Shown here: piece by piece, positions 51,945-59,808 of the stretch
Numbering within the stretch: position 1 is the first letter of the stretch
How the letters are laid out: each line of letters starts with the position of its first letter
Position numbers and translations under genes: made by a program
NCBI GenBank assembly: GCA_910579525.1
Contig: CAJTUK010000006.1
Coordinates: 62,001 to 126,000, forward strand
Source of the DNA: an uncultured Christensenella sp.
GTDB lineage: Bacteria; Bacillota; Clostridia; Christensenellales; Borkfalkiaceae
Length of the DNA: 64,000 bases
Direction: 5' to 3'
Notes under the pieces: model-generated
The model's database searches: none
The model's input: only the letters and a program-made list of their open reading frames with translations
What the model was told of the DNA's origin: nothing

Positions 51945-53837
51945 ATGACGGTTGAACAACTTAAAAAAATAGCCGCGAAAAATGCGGAAATAGTAAACGT
52001 AAGAAGAATCGTGCGCGAACAGGCGGAACGCCTTGCCGCACGCACGGGTTACCGCAAGCAGGTGCTTGTTTGCGGGGGTACGGGGTGCACTTCGTCGCAT
52101 TCGTTGCAGGTAATAGAACAGCTTGAAAAGTCGATGAAAGAGCTGGGTATCGACGACGTTTTGATTGTTAAAACGGGTTGTTTCGGTTTGTGTGCGCTGG
52201 GACCCATAATGATAGTTTATCCCGAAGGCGCGTTTTATTCGCAAATGACCCCCGAACATGCAAAAACGGTTGCCGAAAAGCACCTTGTTAAGGGCGGGCA
52301 GACAGTAAAAGAACTGCTTTACGCCGAAACGGTTCAGCCCGACGGCGGGGTTATTCCTTTTTCTGAAATTCCCTTTTATAAACACCAGATGCGTATCGCT
52401 CTGCGCAATTGCGGCGTTATTGCCGCCGAGAGCATAGACGAGGCGATAGGCGCGGGAGACTATTCGGCGCTGTGCCGCGCGCTCTTCGAAATGACTCCCG
52501 ACGGAGTTATAGAAGAAATTCAAAAATCGGGTTTGCGCGGCAGGGGCGGCGCGGGCTTCCCCACGGGCAACAAGTGGAGATTTACCCGCCTTGCGCAGGG
52601 CGAACCCAAGTATGTTTGTTGTAACGCGGACGAGGGCGACCCCGGCGCGTTTATGGACAGGTCTGTTCTGGAAGGCGATCCGCATTGCGTTTTGGAGGCA
52701 ATGAGCATTGCGGGCTACGCTGTCGGCGCGAAAGAAGGATATATTTACGTGCGCGCGGAGTATCCGATTGCGGTCGAAAGGCTTGAATTGGCCATAAAGC
52801 AGGCTCGCGAATACGGACTTTTAGGCAAAAACATTTTGGGCAGCGGATTTGACTTCGATATTCACGTGCGTTTGGGCGCGGGCGCGTTTGTGTGCGGTGA
52901 AGAGACCGCGCTTATGCAGAGTATAGAAGGGCACCGCGGCGAACCCCGTCCGCGCCCGCCGTTTTCCGCACAGTGCGGACTGTTCAAAAAACCCACCGTT
53001 TTGAACAACGTTGAAACCTGGGCTAATATCGCACCCATACTTCTTAACGGGTTTAACTGGTTCTCTTCGATAGGGACGGAGCGCAGTAAAGGAACCAAAG
53101 TTTTCGCGCTCGGCGGCAAAATTCATAACGTTGGACTTGTGGAAGTTCCCATGGGCACGCCGCTTAAAACCATAGTTTACGATATCGGAGGCGGGATTCC
53201 GGACGGAAAGAGTTTTAAGGCGGCGCAAACGGGCGGACCTTCGGGCGGCTGTATTCCCGCTAAATATATTGATATAGGAATGGACTTCGATAACCTTATT
53301 TCCATCGGTTCCATGATGGGTTCGGGCGGACTTATCGTAATGGATGAAGATACTTGCATGGTGGACATAGCCAAGTTCTATCTTGAATTTACCGCCGACG
53401 AAAGTTGCGGCAAGTGCACTCCCTGCCGTATAGGCACCAAAAGGCTTTTGGAAACGCTGGATAAAATCTGTTCGGGCAAAGGCGAACCCGCCGACCTTGA
53501 CAAGATTAAAGAAATATCGGAACACATGAAATCTTCTTCGCTGTGCGCTCTCGGACAGTCGGCTCCCAACCCCGTGCTTTCGGCAATGGAGCATTTTTCT
53601 GAAGAGTACAAAGAACACGTTTACGAAAAGAAGTGCCCCGCGGGCGTGTGTAAATCGCTTTTAAACTATTACATAGAGCCCGATAAGTGCCGCGGCTGTA
53701 CGCTCTGCGCCCGCAACTGCCCTGCCAACGCAATAACGGGCGTTGTAAAGAGCTCGCACGATATAGATACCGCAAAGTGTATCAAGTGCGGGCAGTGTAT
53801 AGCGCATTGTAAGTTCAACGCGATTATAAAGAAGTAA
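51945..53837 (+). CDS. hndC: Hydrogenase flavoprotein subunit, NuoF-like (NADH/FMN)
   Basis: A 630-residue protein. Residues 1-115 are a thioredoxin-like [2Fe-2S] domain (CGGTGCTSSHS, then GCFGLCALGP). The NuoF core follows: GRGGAGFPTGNKW binds NADH, the GDPGAFMDRS block and GAGAFVCGEETAL bind FMN, and SCGKCTPCRIG gives a [4Fe-4S] cluster. The C-terminus adds a two-cluster ferredoxin domain (CRGCTLCARNCP and CIKCGQCIAHC). This is the site of NAD(P)H oxidation or reduction and, in bifurcating relatives, where electrons are split between NAD and ferredoxin paths. It begins 10 bases after the small subunit. Confidence 0.95.
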   Translation: MTVEQLKKIAAKNAEIVNVRRIVREQAERLAARTGYRKQVLVCGGTGCTSSHSLQVIEQLEKSMKELGIDDVLIVKTGCFGLCALGPIMIVYPEGAFYSQMTPEHAKTVAEKHLVKGGQTVKELLYAETVQPDGGVIPFSEIPFYKHQMRIALRNCGVIAAESIDEAIGAGDYSALCRALFEMTPDGVIEEIQKSGLRGRGGAGFPTGNKWRFTRLAQGEPKYVCCNADEGDPGAFMDRSVLEGDPHCVLEAMSIAGYAVGAKEGYIYVRAEYPIAVERLELAIKQAREYGLLGKNILGSGFDFDIHVRLGAGAFVCGEETALMQSIEGHRGEPRPRPPFSAQCGLFKKPTVLNNVETWANIAPILLNGFNWFSSIGTERSKGTKVFALGGKIHNVGLVEVPMGTPLKTIVYDIGGGIPDGKSFKAAQTGGPSGGCIPAKYIDIGMDFDNLISIGSMMGSGGLIVMDEDTCMVDIAKFYLEFTADESCGKCTPCRIGTKRLLETLDKICSGKGEPADLDKIKEISEHMKSSSLCALGQSAPNPVLSAMEHFSEEYKEHVYEKKCPAGVCKSLLNYYIEPDKCRGCTLCARNCPANAITGVVKSSHDIDTAKCIKCGQCIAHCKFNAIIKK

Positions 53838-53854
53838 CGGGAGGGCGCAATATT

Positions 53855-55570
53855 ATGGTAAATTTGAAAATTAACGGTATACCCGTGAGCGTGCCGGAAG
53901 GCTCCACTATATTACAGGCGGCAAAGCTCGCCAACGTCAGAATTCCCACCCTCTGCTATCTAAAAGACGTGCAGTGCGTGGGTTCGTGCCGACTTTGTCT
54001 TGTTGAAGCGACTGGGGCAAGGGGGCTTGTGGCGGCTTGCGTTTATCCTGTTTCTGAAGGAATGGAAGTGCGCACCAACACCCCGCGCGTGAGAAAATCC
54101 CGCAAAACCACTATAGAACTCATACTCTCTACGCATAAGAAAAAGTGTTTGAGTTGCGTGCGCTCGATGAACTGCGAACTGCAAAAGCTCGCTCTCGAAT
54201 ATAACGCCGAAGAGGATAAATTCGGCACCGACCACGACCTCAAACCCATAGACGACATATCCCTTTCGGTGGTGCGGGACAATTCCAAGTGCATAATGTG
54301 CACCCGTTGCGTGGCTGCATGCGAACGCCAGACAATAGGCGCGATTGGTCCCAAAAACCGCGGCTATGCAAAGGTTATCGGCTCGCCGTACGACGTTTCG
54401 CTCGCTTTCACTCCCTGCGTAAACTGCGGACAGTGCGTAGTGGCTTGTCCCGTAGGCGCACTTTACGAAAAGAGCGCGGTTGCGGAAGTATGGGGAGCGA
54501 TAGTAAACCCCGAAAAGAAAGTGGTGTTCTATACCGCACCTTCGGTAAGGGCGACTCTCGGCGAAGCGTTCGGTTTGCCCGCGGGCACCAACGTGGAGGG
54601 GAAAATGGTCACGGCAATAAAACAGCTGGGTGACGTTAAGTGTTTCAATATGGATATCACGGCGGACCTCACAATAATGGAAGAGGCTACCGAACTGTTG
54701 TCAAGGCTTGAAAGCGGTGCGCCTACGCCCATGTTTACGAGTTGTTGTCCCGGTTGGATTAAGTTTGCGGAACATTATTTCCCCGAACTTATTCCCAACC
54801 TTTCCACCTGCAAATCACCGCAGGAGATGTTCTCGGCAACGCTTAAAACCTATTATTGCGAAAAGAACGGTATAAAGCCGGAAGATTTGTTCGTAGTTTC
54901 CGTTATACCCTGTACGGCTAAAAAGTTCGAAGCGGCGCGCCCCGAACTCGGCAATTATACGGACGCGGCGCTCACCACGCGCGAGCTTGCCAAAATGATA
55001 AAGGAAGCGGGTATAGATTTTGCAAACCTGCCCGACGGCGTTTACGACACGCCCTTTGGCGAGGCTTCGGGAGCCGGCGCGATTTTCGGCGCGACGGGCG
55101 GCGTTATGGAAGCCGCTCTGCGCACGGCGGCGGTTAAGCTCGGCGGAAGCGGCGCGCCCCTCGAATTCAAAGAGGTACGCGGCACGCAGGGCGTAAAAGA
55201 AGCGGAATACAAAGTTGGTAAAACCAAAATAAACGTCGCGGTTGCGAGCGGACTCAACAACGCGCGCGAGCTCATAGAAAGAGTGAAAAAAGGCGATAAA
55301 AAGTATACCTTTATAGAAATTATGGCTTGCCCCGGCGGCTGTATAAACGGAGGCGGTCAGCCCTACGTTCACGACGAAGTGCGCAACAATATAGATTTGA
55401 AAGCCGTGCGCGCGCAAGCGTTGTACGATTACGACGGCGATAGAAAGGTCCGCCGTTCGCACGAAACGCCCGCCGTAGAAACTCTTTATAAAGAATTTTA
55501 CGGCGAACCCAACTCGCACAAAGCGCACGAACTTTTGCACACAACCTATCAAAAACGCGAAAAGTATTAA
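53855..55570 (+). CDS. hydA: [FeFe] hydrogenase catalytic subunit
   Basis: A 571-residue enzyme that reduces protons to H2 (or the reverse). Domains in order: an N-terminal [2Fe-2S] domain with CYLKDVQCVGSCRLC; a His-ligated [4Fe-4S] motif HKKKCLSCVRSMNC; a two-[4Fe-4S] ferredoxin domain (CIMCTRCVAAC and CVNCGQCVVACP); then the H-cluster domain with TSCCPGW (L1), VIPCTAKKFE (L2) and MACPGGCINGGGQP (L3). All H-cluster Cys are present. The usual Met before the L2 Cys is Ile here. Third gene of the operon, 17 bases after the flavoprotein. The maturation genes hydE, hydF and hydG are not in this window. Confidence 0.96.
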   Translation: MVNLKINGIPVSVPEGSTILQAAKLANVRIPTLCYLKDVQCVGSCRLCLVEATGARGLVAACVYPVSEGMEVRTNTPRVRKSRKTTIELILSTHKKKCLSCVRSMNCELQKLALEYNAEEDKFGTDHDLKPIDDISLSVVRDNSKCIMCTRCVAACERQTIGAIGPKNRGYAKVIGSPYDVSLAFTPCVNCGQCVVACPVGALYEKSAVAEVWGAIVNPEKKVVFYTAPSVRATLGEAFGLPAGTNVEGKMVTAIKQLGDVKCFNMDITADLTIMEEATELLSRLESGAPTPMFTSCCPGWIKFAEHYFPELIPNLSTCKSPQEMFSATLKTYYCEKNGIKPEDLFVVSVIPCTAKKFEAARPELGNYTDAALTTRELAKMIKEAGIDFANLPDGVYDTPFGEASGAGAIFGATGGVMEAALRTAAVKLGGSGAPLEFKEVRGTQGVKEAEYKVGKTKINVAVASGLNNARELIERVKKGDKKYTFIEIMACPGGCINGGGQPYVHDEVRNNIDLKAVRAQALYDYDGDRKVRRSHETPAVETLYKEFYGEPNSHKAHELLHTTYQKREKY

Positions 55571-55625
55571 AATTAAAACGCCGAGCAAAGGGCGTCCGTC
55601 ATAGAAATTTTCGCATATAAACAAA

Positions 55626-55670
55626 AGCCCGCTATCTTCGTAAGCGAAGTATAGCGGGCTGTATTTTTTT
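55626..55670 (+). terminator. Terminator of the hydrogenase operon
   Basis: AGCCCGCTAT and CTTCG pair with CGAAG and ATAGCGGGCT (one bulged T), loop TAAG, followed by a run of seven T. Confidence 0.85.
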
Positions 55671-55782
55671 GTTCAGACGATAAACTATAAAAATTTGTTG
55701 CATATAAGCCCTATAAATATTCAATTATGCGCGAAAATTTTTAAAAATATTCATAAATATTTTATAATAATACATAATTTGC

Positions 55783-55811
55783 TTGACTTTTTTTATAAAA
55801 CGTAATAAACT
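55783..55811 (+). promoter_or_regulatory. Promoter of the InlB-repeat lipoprotein
   Basis: TTGACT (55783-55788), 17-base spacer, TAAACT (55806-55811). The start at 55915 lies about 100 bases downstream, after two hairpins. Confidence 0.65.
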
Positions 55812-55830
55812 GTAAACAATATCAGTTTTT

Positions 55831-55875
55831 ACAAAAGCCCGCGGGCTTTTGTGCGCGTTAGTGTATAACGCGCAC
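55831..55875 (+). promoter_or_regulatory. Two overlapping hairpins in the 5' untranslated region
   Basis: 55831-55852 is a perfect 22-base palindrome centred on GCGC (AAAAGCCC / GGGCTTTT). Its last two bases begin a second perfect 10-bp stem GTGCGCGTTA / TAACGCGCAC (55851-55875, 5-base loop). The first is followed only by TGTGCG, so it is a poor terminator. Together they could protect or attenuate the lipoprotein message. Confidence 0.55.
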
Positions 55876-55914
55876 AAATAACATTAACTGTTTAAACTTT
55901 CAAAGGAGCAGAGT

Positions 55915-57990
55915 ATGAAAATCAAAAAAACGCTTACAGTAACTTTATTCGTTACGCTGTGCGTAAGTGTGGCCGCGTTTGCCGCCGCTTGCGCCAAAAA
56001 CTCGTACACGGTTACTTTCGACGTGCTCGGTCACGGCGTTGCGCCGCAGGCCCTCACAGAGGTAGCCGAAGGGTCTAAAATAGAAAAACCCGAAGACCCC
56101 CGAGAAACGGGCTATATTTTTAACGGCTGGTATAAGAGCGAGGAGCCCGTGGAAAAATGGGATTTTGAAAAGGATACAGTTAATTCGGATTTAACGCTCT
56201 ATGCTTCGTGGACGATAAAAGAATACACCGTTACTTTCAATATGCTCGGACACGGCACCGCGCCCGACGAGGTAAATGCGGAACACGGCGCGCTTTTAAC
56301 GAGGCCTGCGACGGACCCGACGGCGGAAGATTACGCTTTTAACGGTTGGTATAAGGACGAAGAGTGCAAAAACTTATGGAATTTTTATGCGGATAAGGTA
56401 ACCTCGGATACGGTAATTTACGCCGGCTGGAAGCAGGTTTATCCCGTGGAATATAACGCGCCCTTTGACAAAAAGGTTGAAAATTCGGAATTTTTCGAAG
56501 TTTTACATACGGGCAGATATACGTTGAGCCTTAAACCCGAAGACGGAACGGAGGGAGCAACCCTCAATTATCTGCTTGACGGAATCAACAGTTCCGCGAT
56601 ATTGAACGAAAACGGCTCTTCGCAGACGGATTTGTATTTCGAGGCGGGCACGCATAAGCTGTCGGCTATAAACAAAGCGTTTGACGCGAAAGTAACGTTG
56701 CAGGCGCTTGCAATGCCCTTTGAAAAAGAGGAGTCTTATATAGGTTACGGCTATTCGCTTAAAGTAGCCGAGGCGGGAGACGTCCCCGTTGTCCGTTTCG
56801 GTGCGGTCAATGCGGAAAATGTTGCAAGAGCGGTAGATTTTGACGGCGAGTGCTACACTCTCGAAGTCAGAGAAGACGTAGGCGGCTCATACGGTTACGA
56901 ATTTGTAAAAATCAAAATCAACAAAACGGACGGAGAAGTCGGCTCGATAAACGTGTTTACACGTACGGGCGGTGAGTGGAGCAGTGCCGCGGCGGACACG
57001 CTTGAAAAAGCGCGCTATGCAAAAGACTACGTCAACAATATACACTATTCGGCGAACGGAGAAGTAAATACGGAGAGCGTTGTAAATACTTTCAAATACG
57101 TCTATTTCAGCGTTTACGTTATAAAGAACGAATGGCTCGAATTCAGCGGTTTTGCAGAAGGCACGAAGTTCTTTTGGGTTAATATCGATACGGGAAGAGA
57201 AGGTCAGATAGAAGACGAGCTGAATATGGTTGCGGGCAAGCCTATAAAACTTGTTGACGACTTTAAATACGGATATCTCAATCACATAGCCGTTAAACCC
57301 GCAGAGGGAGAAACTTCGGTTACCTTTACAGTTAAATCCGTACCCGAACCCGTTGAACCCGGAGCTTCCGCAGACAAACCCGTTGAGTTGGAAGTCGGAA
57401 CGACTTTTAAAAACGAATGGAAGAGGGAAGTTCCCTGTTACTTTACTTTTAATATTGCCGAGAAGGGCAAGTACAGGATAACCGCTTATTGGGAGCATGA
57501 GGGGTCTAAAAGCAAAATTAAATCCGGCGTGCTTGACGGCATAACCGATTATTGGCTGTTCCCGCCCACGCCCGAACAGTTCCATGAAGGCTATGAAAAG
57601 GAATTCGAAGCGGGGAGCGAACATACTTTGATTATAACCGCAAACAGCACTAATTTGGTTGTACTTGTAGAAAAGGTGGAAGTCGGCGGGTTGCAATCGG
57701 GAACTTACGCCGGCAGTTATCAAAGCAGTCCTTTTGTGATGGAGCTTACGTTCCAAATTGACGGGGACGCCGGTACGGTAGTCGTTATTCAGGAAAGGAA
57801 GTTGTCAGGCGTCACATTAGACAAAAAGGAAAGCGAGGCTACGGCTTTGACGGACAACGGAGACGGCTCTTACAGCTGTATGGTAAGGTTAGACAGTTTT
57901 TCTAATATTACGTTTACCCCTTCCGCCGACGGGCAGTCTTTGAACGTTGATTTCGATTCCAATAAATTCACGGCGACTTTACAGCAATAA
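55915..57990 (+). CDS. Lipoprotein with two InlB B-type repeats
   Basis: A 691-residue secreted protein. The signal region ends in a lipobox-like AFAAAC, Cys26 being the lipidation site. Residues about 30-97 and 100-173 are Listeria-Bacteroides (InlB B) repeats: YTVTFDVLGHG...FNGWYKSE...LTLYASW and YTVTFNMLGHG...FNGWYKDE...VIYAGW. The remainder, about 180-690, has several beta-sandwich-like segments with no named family (SADKPVELEVGTTFKNEW, LVVLVEKVEVGGLQSG). No membrane anchor exists beyond the lipid, and no catalytic motif is seen. Such proteins face the outside and often bind sugars or hosts; this is inference. AAAGGAGC precedes the ATG. Confidence 0.85.
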   Translation: MKIKKTLTVTLFVTLCVSVAAFAAACAKNSYTVTFDVLGHGVAPQALTEVAEGSKIEKPEDPRETGYIFNGWYKSEEPVEKWDFEKDTVNSDLTLYASWTIKEYTVTFNMLGHGTAPDEVNAEHGALLTRPATDPTAEDYAFNGWYKDEECKNLWNFYADKVTSDTVIYAGWKQVYPVEYNAPFDKKVENSEFFEVLHTGRYTLSLKPEDGTEGATLNYLLDGINSSAILNENGSSQTDLYFEAGTHKLSAINKAFDAKVTLQALAMPFEKEESYIGYGYSLKVAEAGDVPVVRFGAVNAENVARAVDFDGECYTLEVREDVGGSYGYEFVKIKINKTDGEVGSINVFTRTGGEWSSAAADTLEKARYAKDYVNNIHYSANGEVNTESVVNTFKYVYFSVYVIKNEWLEFSGFAEGTKFFWVNIDTGREGQIEDELNMVAGKPIKLVDDFKYGYLNHIAVKPAEGETSVTFTVKSVPEPVEPGASADKPVELEVGTTFKNEWKREVPCYFTFNIAEKGKYRITAYWEHEGSKSKIKSGVLDGITDYWLFPPTPEQFHEGYEKEFEAGSEHTLIITANSTNLVVLVEKVEVGGLQSGTYAGSYQSSPFVMELTFQIDGDAGTVVVIQERKLSGVTLDKKESEATALTDNGDGSYSCMVRLDSFSNITFTPSADGQSLNVDFDSNKFTATLQQ

Positions 57991-58001
57991 AAAAACATTT
58001 G

Positions 58002-58034
58002 CGCCCGCGCTTTTAAAGTGCGGGCGTTTTTTTT
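58002..58034 (+). terminator. Terminator after the lipoprotein gene
   Basis: Stem CGCCCGCGC / GTGCGGGCG (one G-T pair), 7-base loop, eight T. Confidence 0.85.
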
Positions 58035-58051
58035 GGATTTTAATTTTTGTA

Positions 58052-58080
58052 TTGTTTTTGACGTGGCGGCGTGATATAAT
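58052..58080 (+). promoter_or_regulatory. Promoter of the two small envelope genes
   Basis: TTGTTT (58052-58057), 17-base spacer, TATAAT (58075-58080). The ATG at 58087 follows only 7 bases after the -10 box, so the message would be nearly leaderless, or the true start is the next in-frame codon with support. Confidence 0.5.
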
Positions 58081-58086
58081 ATAAAT

Positions 58087-58569
58087 ATGTACGAGAAGAT
58101 TTATAAAAAAGTACTCGTTTACGCTGTCAGCGTGGCGGTGGGAATATCTTTAATCGCGGTTGCGGTGACGTTCTTTTTGCTTATAGCGCGGGCGGCGAAT
58201 GCGTGGGGGTTTAAAGACGGTAACTCTGTTTCGCAACTATACGCAAAGCAAGCCGCGGCAGGGCTCGCGTGTATGCTGGGCGTTGCGGGACTGTGCGGCG
58301 CTTTTGCCGCGGCAAGCCGGAACGGCGTTTTCAGGATAATAAATGCGGCGCTAAATCTGACGGTGTTTGCGTGCTGTTTTGGGTTCGGTAACCTTGTTAA
58401 AAGATATGCGGTAACTCTTGTAGATTATAACGCGATAGCGGACTGCTTGATTTTGTTTTATGTTCTGGCGGGGTTTACGGCGGTTTTAACTGTTTTTTAT
58501 GCGGTTTGCGCGGTTTTTTCTTATAAAAGACCAAAAGAAACTCAACCGGAGGTGGGCGGCGGTGAATAG
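58087..58569 (+). CDS. Four-helix membrane protein, unknown
   Basis: A 160-residue protein with four hydrophobic helices (about residues 12-35, 55-75, 82-102 and 118-142) and short loops; the soluble tail (KRPKETQPEVGGGE) is acidic. The start lies 7 bases after a TATAAT box, suggesting a leaderless message or a slightly later start. Its last 8 bases overlap the next gene, with the AGGTG ribosome site inside. Family not recognised. It likely functions with the lipoprotein that follows. Confidence 0.65.
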   Translation: MYEKIYKKVLVYAVSVAVGISLIAVAVTFFLLIARAANAWGFKDGNSVSQLYAKQAAAGLACMLGVAGLCGAFAAASRNGVFRIINAALNLTVFACCFGFGNLVKRYAVTLVDYNAIADCLILFYVLAGFTAVLTVFYAVCAVFSYKRPKETQPEVGGGE

Positions 58570-59029
58570 GTTTAAACGTTTTGCTCTTGTGGCGCTTTGC
58601 GTTGTTTGCGCTTTTTGTTGCGCTGTTTTTTCGGGTTGCTCGACTTCGTATACGATTGTTTCTGAAAGTTTTACCAAAGAGGACGGCATAATCCGTTATT
58701 ACGTATCTTTGAGCATGAATTCGGGCGAATACGAGATTGATTTTACCGTTTGTTCCCGCGACGTTAACGGTAACGTAATAGACAGGGTTTCTTTTCAAAA
58801 GACCGTTGTGTTCGGCGCGGCTAATTTCGCTTACGTAAGCGCGGTTTTTACAACTGCGTCCGCAGTAAAAGTGAATTCGGTCATACTTGAAAAAATGAGG
58901 GTGGTTAAACGCGATAATTACGCATACTTAAACGTTATCCCTATAGTCTGCGGGTCGGTATCTTCGGCGGTCGGCGCGCTTGTTATTATACTGTTTGTTC
59001 TGGATAAGAAGGGAAAACTTAAAAAATAA
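58562..59029 (+). CDS. Small lipoprotein with C-terminal membrane helix
   Basis: A 155-residue protein from GTG at 58562, chosen because CGGAGGTG lies about seven bases before it and the codon overlaps the end of the preceding gene; a longer ATG frame from 58499 would bury the signal sequence. The N-terminus is basic, then hydrophobic and ends in the lipobox VFSGC (Cys near residue 26). A strand-rich domain (about 30-120) follows, with SFTKEDGIIRYYVSLSMNSG. A hydrophobic helix near 125-147 ends in KKGKLKK. It may be held in the membrane at both ends. Function unknown. Confidence 0.65.
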   Translation: MNRFKRFALVALCVVCAFCCAVFSGCSTSYTIVSESFTKEDGIIRYYVSLSMNSGEYEIDFTVCSRDVNGNVIDRVSFQKTVVFGAANFAYVSAVFTTASAVKVNSVILEKMRVVKRDNYAYLNVIPIVCGSVSSAVGALVIILFVLDKKGKLKK

Positions 59030-59033
59030 ACGG

Positions 59034-59066
59034 AAATTACGCGTTTAAAGACGCGTAATTTTTTAT
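59034..59066 (+). terminator. Terminator of the small envelope operon
   Basis: Perfect 11-bp stem AAATTACGCGT / ACGCGTAATTT, 6-base loop, T-rich tail. Confidence 0.8.
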
Positions 59067-59179
59067 TTGCCCCTTGCGAACGAGCAAACGCCGTGTTAAA
59101 ATTAACTAAATAAATTTCCGCGTAAAGGCAATAACCTTATTAATCAAGCGTTGGAAGTATATTGAAGGGGGAAATTATT

Positions 59180-59569
59180 ATGGGGCATAACGTAATTGCG
59201 GAAGGGAAAAGGTGTTTGAATTGTAAAAAACCGCTGTGTAGGCAGGGTTGCCCCGTAAATACGCCCATACCGGAAATGATATCTCTATAGGTACGGGCGT
59301 TACTTGGCCGATATCCCTGAATATAAAGGGTGAAACGCTGGGTCACGTGCACTACGGCGTACACTTTCTCGAACGCCCCGAGGTGTATAAGCTCGGCGAA
59401 AGTATGATAGTCATCGGCGCGGGCAACGTAGCAATGGACGTGGCGCGCGGGGCTTTTTGCTTCGGGCGACGTGGTGCGCGGCGCAAAAACGGTAGTAGAG
59501 GCGGTAGAAACTTCTAAACGCGTGGCGTATGCAATGGACGAATATCTGCGTTCGCTCAAATCTACCTAA
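59180..59569 (+). pseudogene. Decayed GltD-like (glutamate synthase small subunit type) oxidoreductase
   Basis: An ATG with GAAGGGGGA before it begins MGHNVIAEGKRCLNCKKPLC and RQGCPVNTPIPE, the N-terminal Fe-S motif of GltD/NfnB-like proteins, then hits TAG after 36 codons. The reading then resumes, in another frame, deep in the protein: IGTGVTWPISLNIKGETLG, VIVIGAGNVAMDVAR (the NADPH Rossmann loop), then at a second joint ASGDVVRGAKTVVEAV and KRVAYAMDEYLRSL. A functional gene of this family has about 450 codons; here about 130 remain. Two internal deletions and the stop make it a pseudogene. A further orphan peptide (GGYDSLRAVDAMSLQYC, 59594-59668) follows; I cannot place it. Confidence 0.85.
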
Positions 59570-59683
59570 ATGCGCGGTTAAGGCGTTTAGCATAAGTATG
59601 TATGGCGGCTATGACAGTTTACGCGCCGTGGATGCTATGTCGTTGCAATACTGCGTGAACGGAGCTTAAAGATTAAAAATTCG

Positions 59684-59714
59684 AACTGCCCGACGGCACA
59701 GCCGTCGGGCAGTT
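59684..59714 (+). terminator. Hairpin after the decayed genes
   Basis: Perfect 14-bp stem AACTGCCCGACGGC / GCCGTCGGGCAGTT with loop ACA; weak T-run. Probably the old terminator of the decayed operon. Confidence 0.7.
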
Positions 59715-59808
59715 TATTAAATTATGCCGCCGTTTTTTGAAATTGCGTATTGCAATTCACAAAAAGCTATGTTAGTATAATATCGTATAAAAAAGACAGG
59801 GGGAGATT

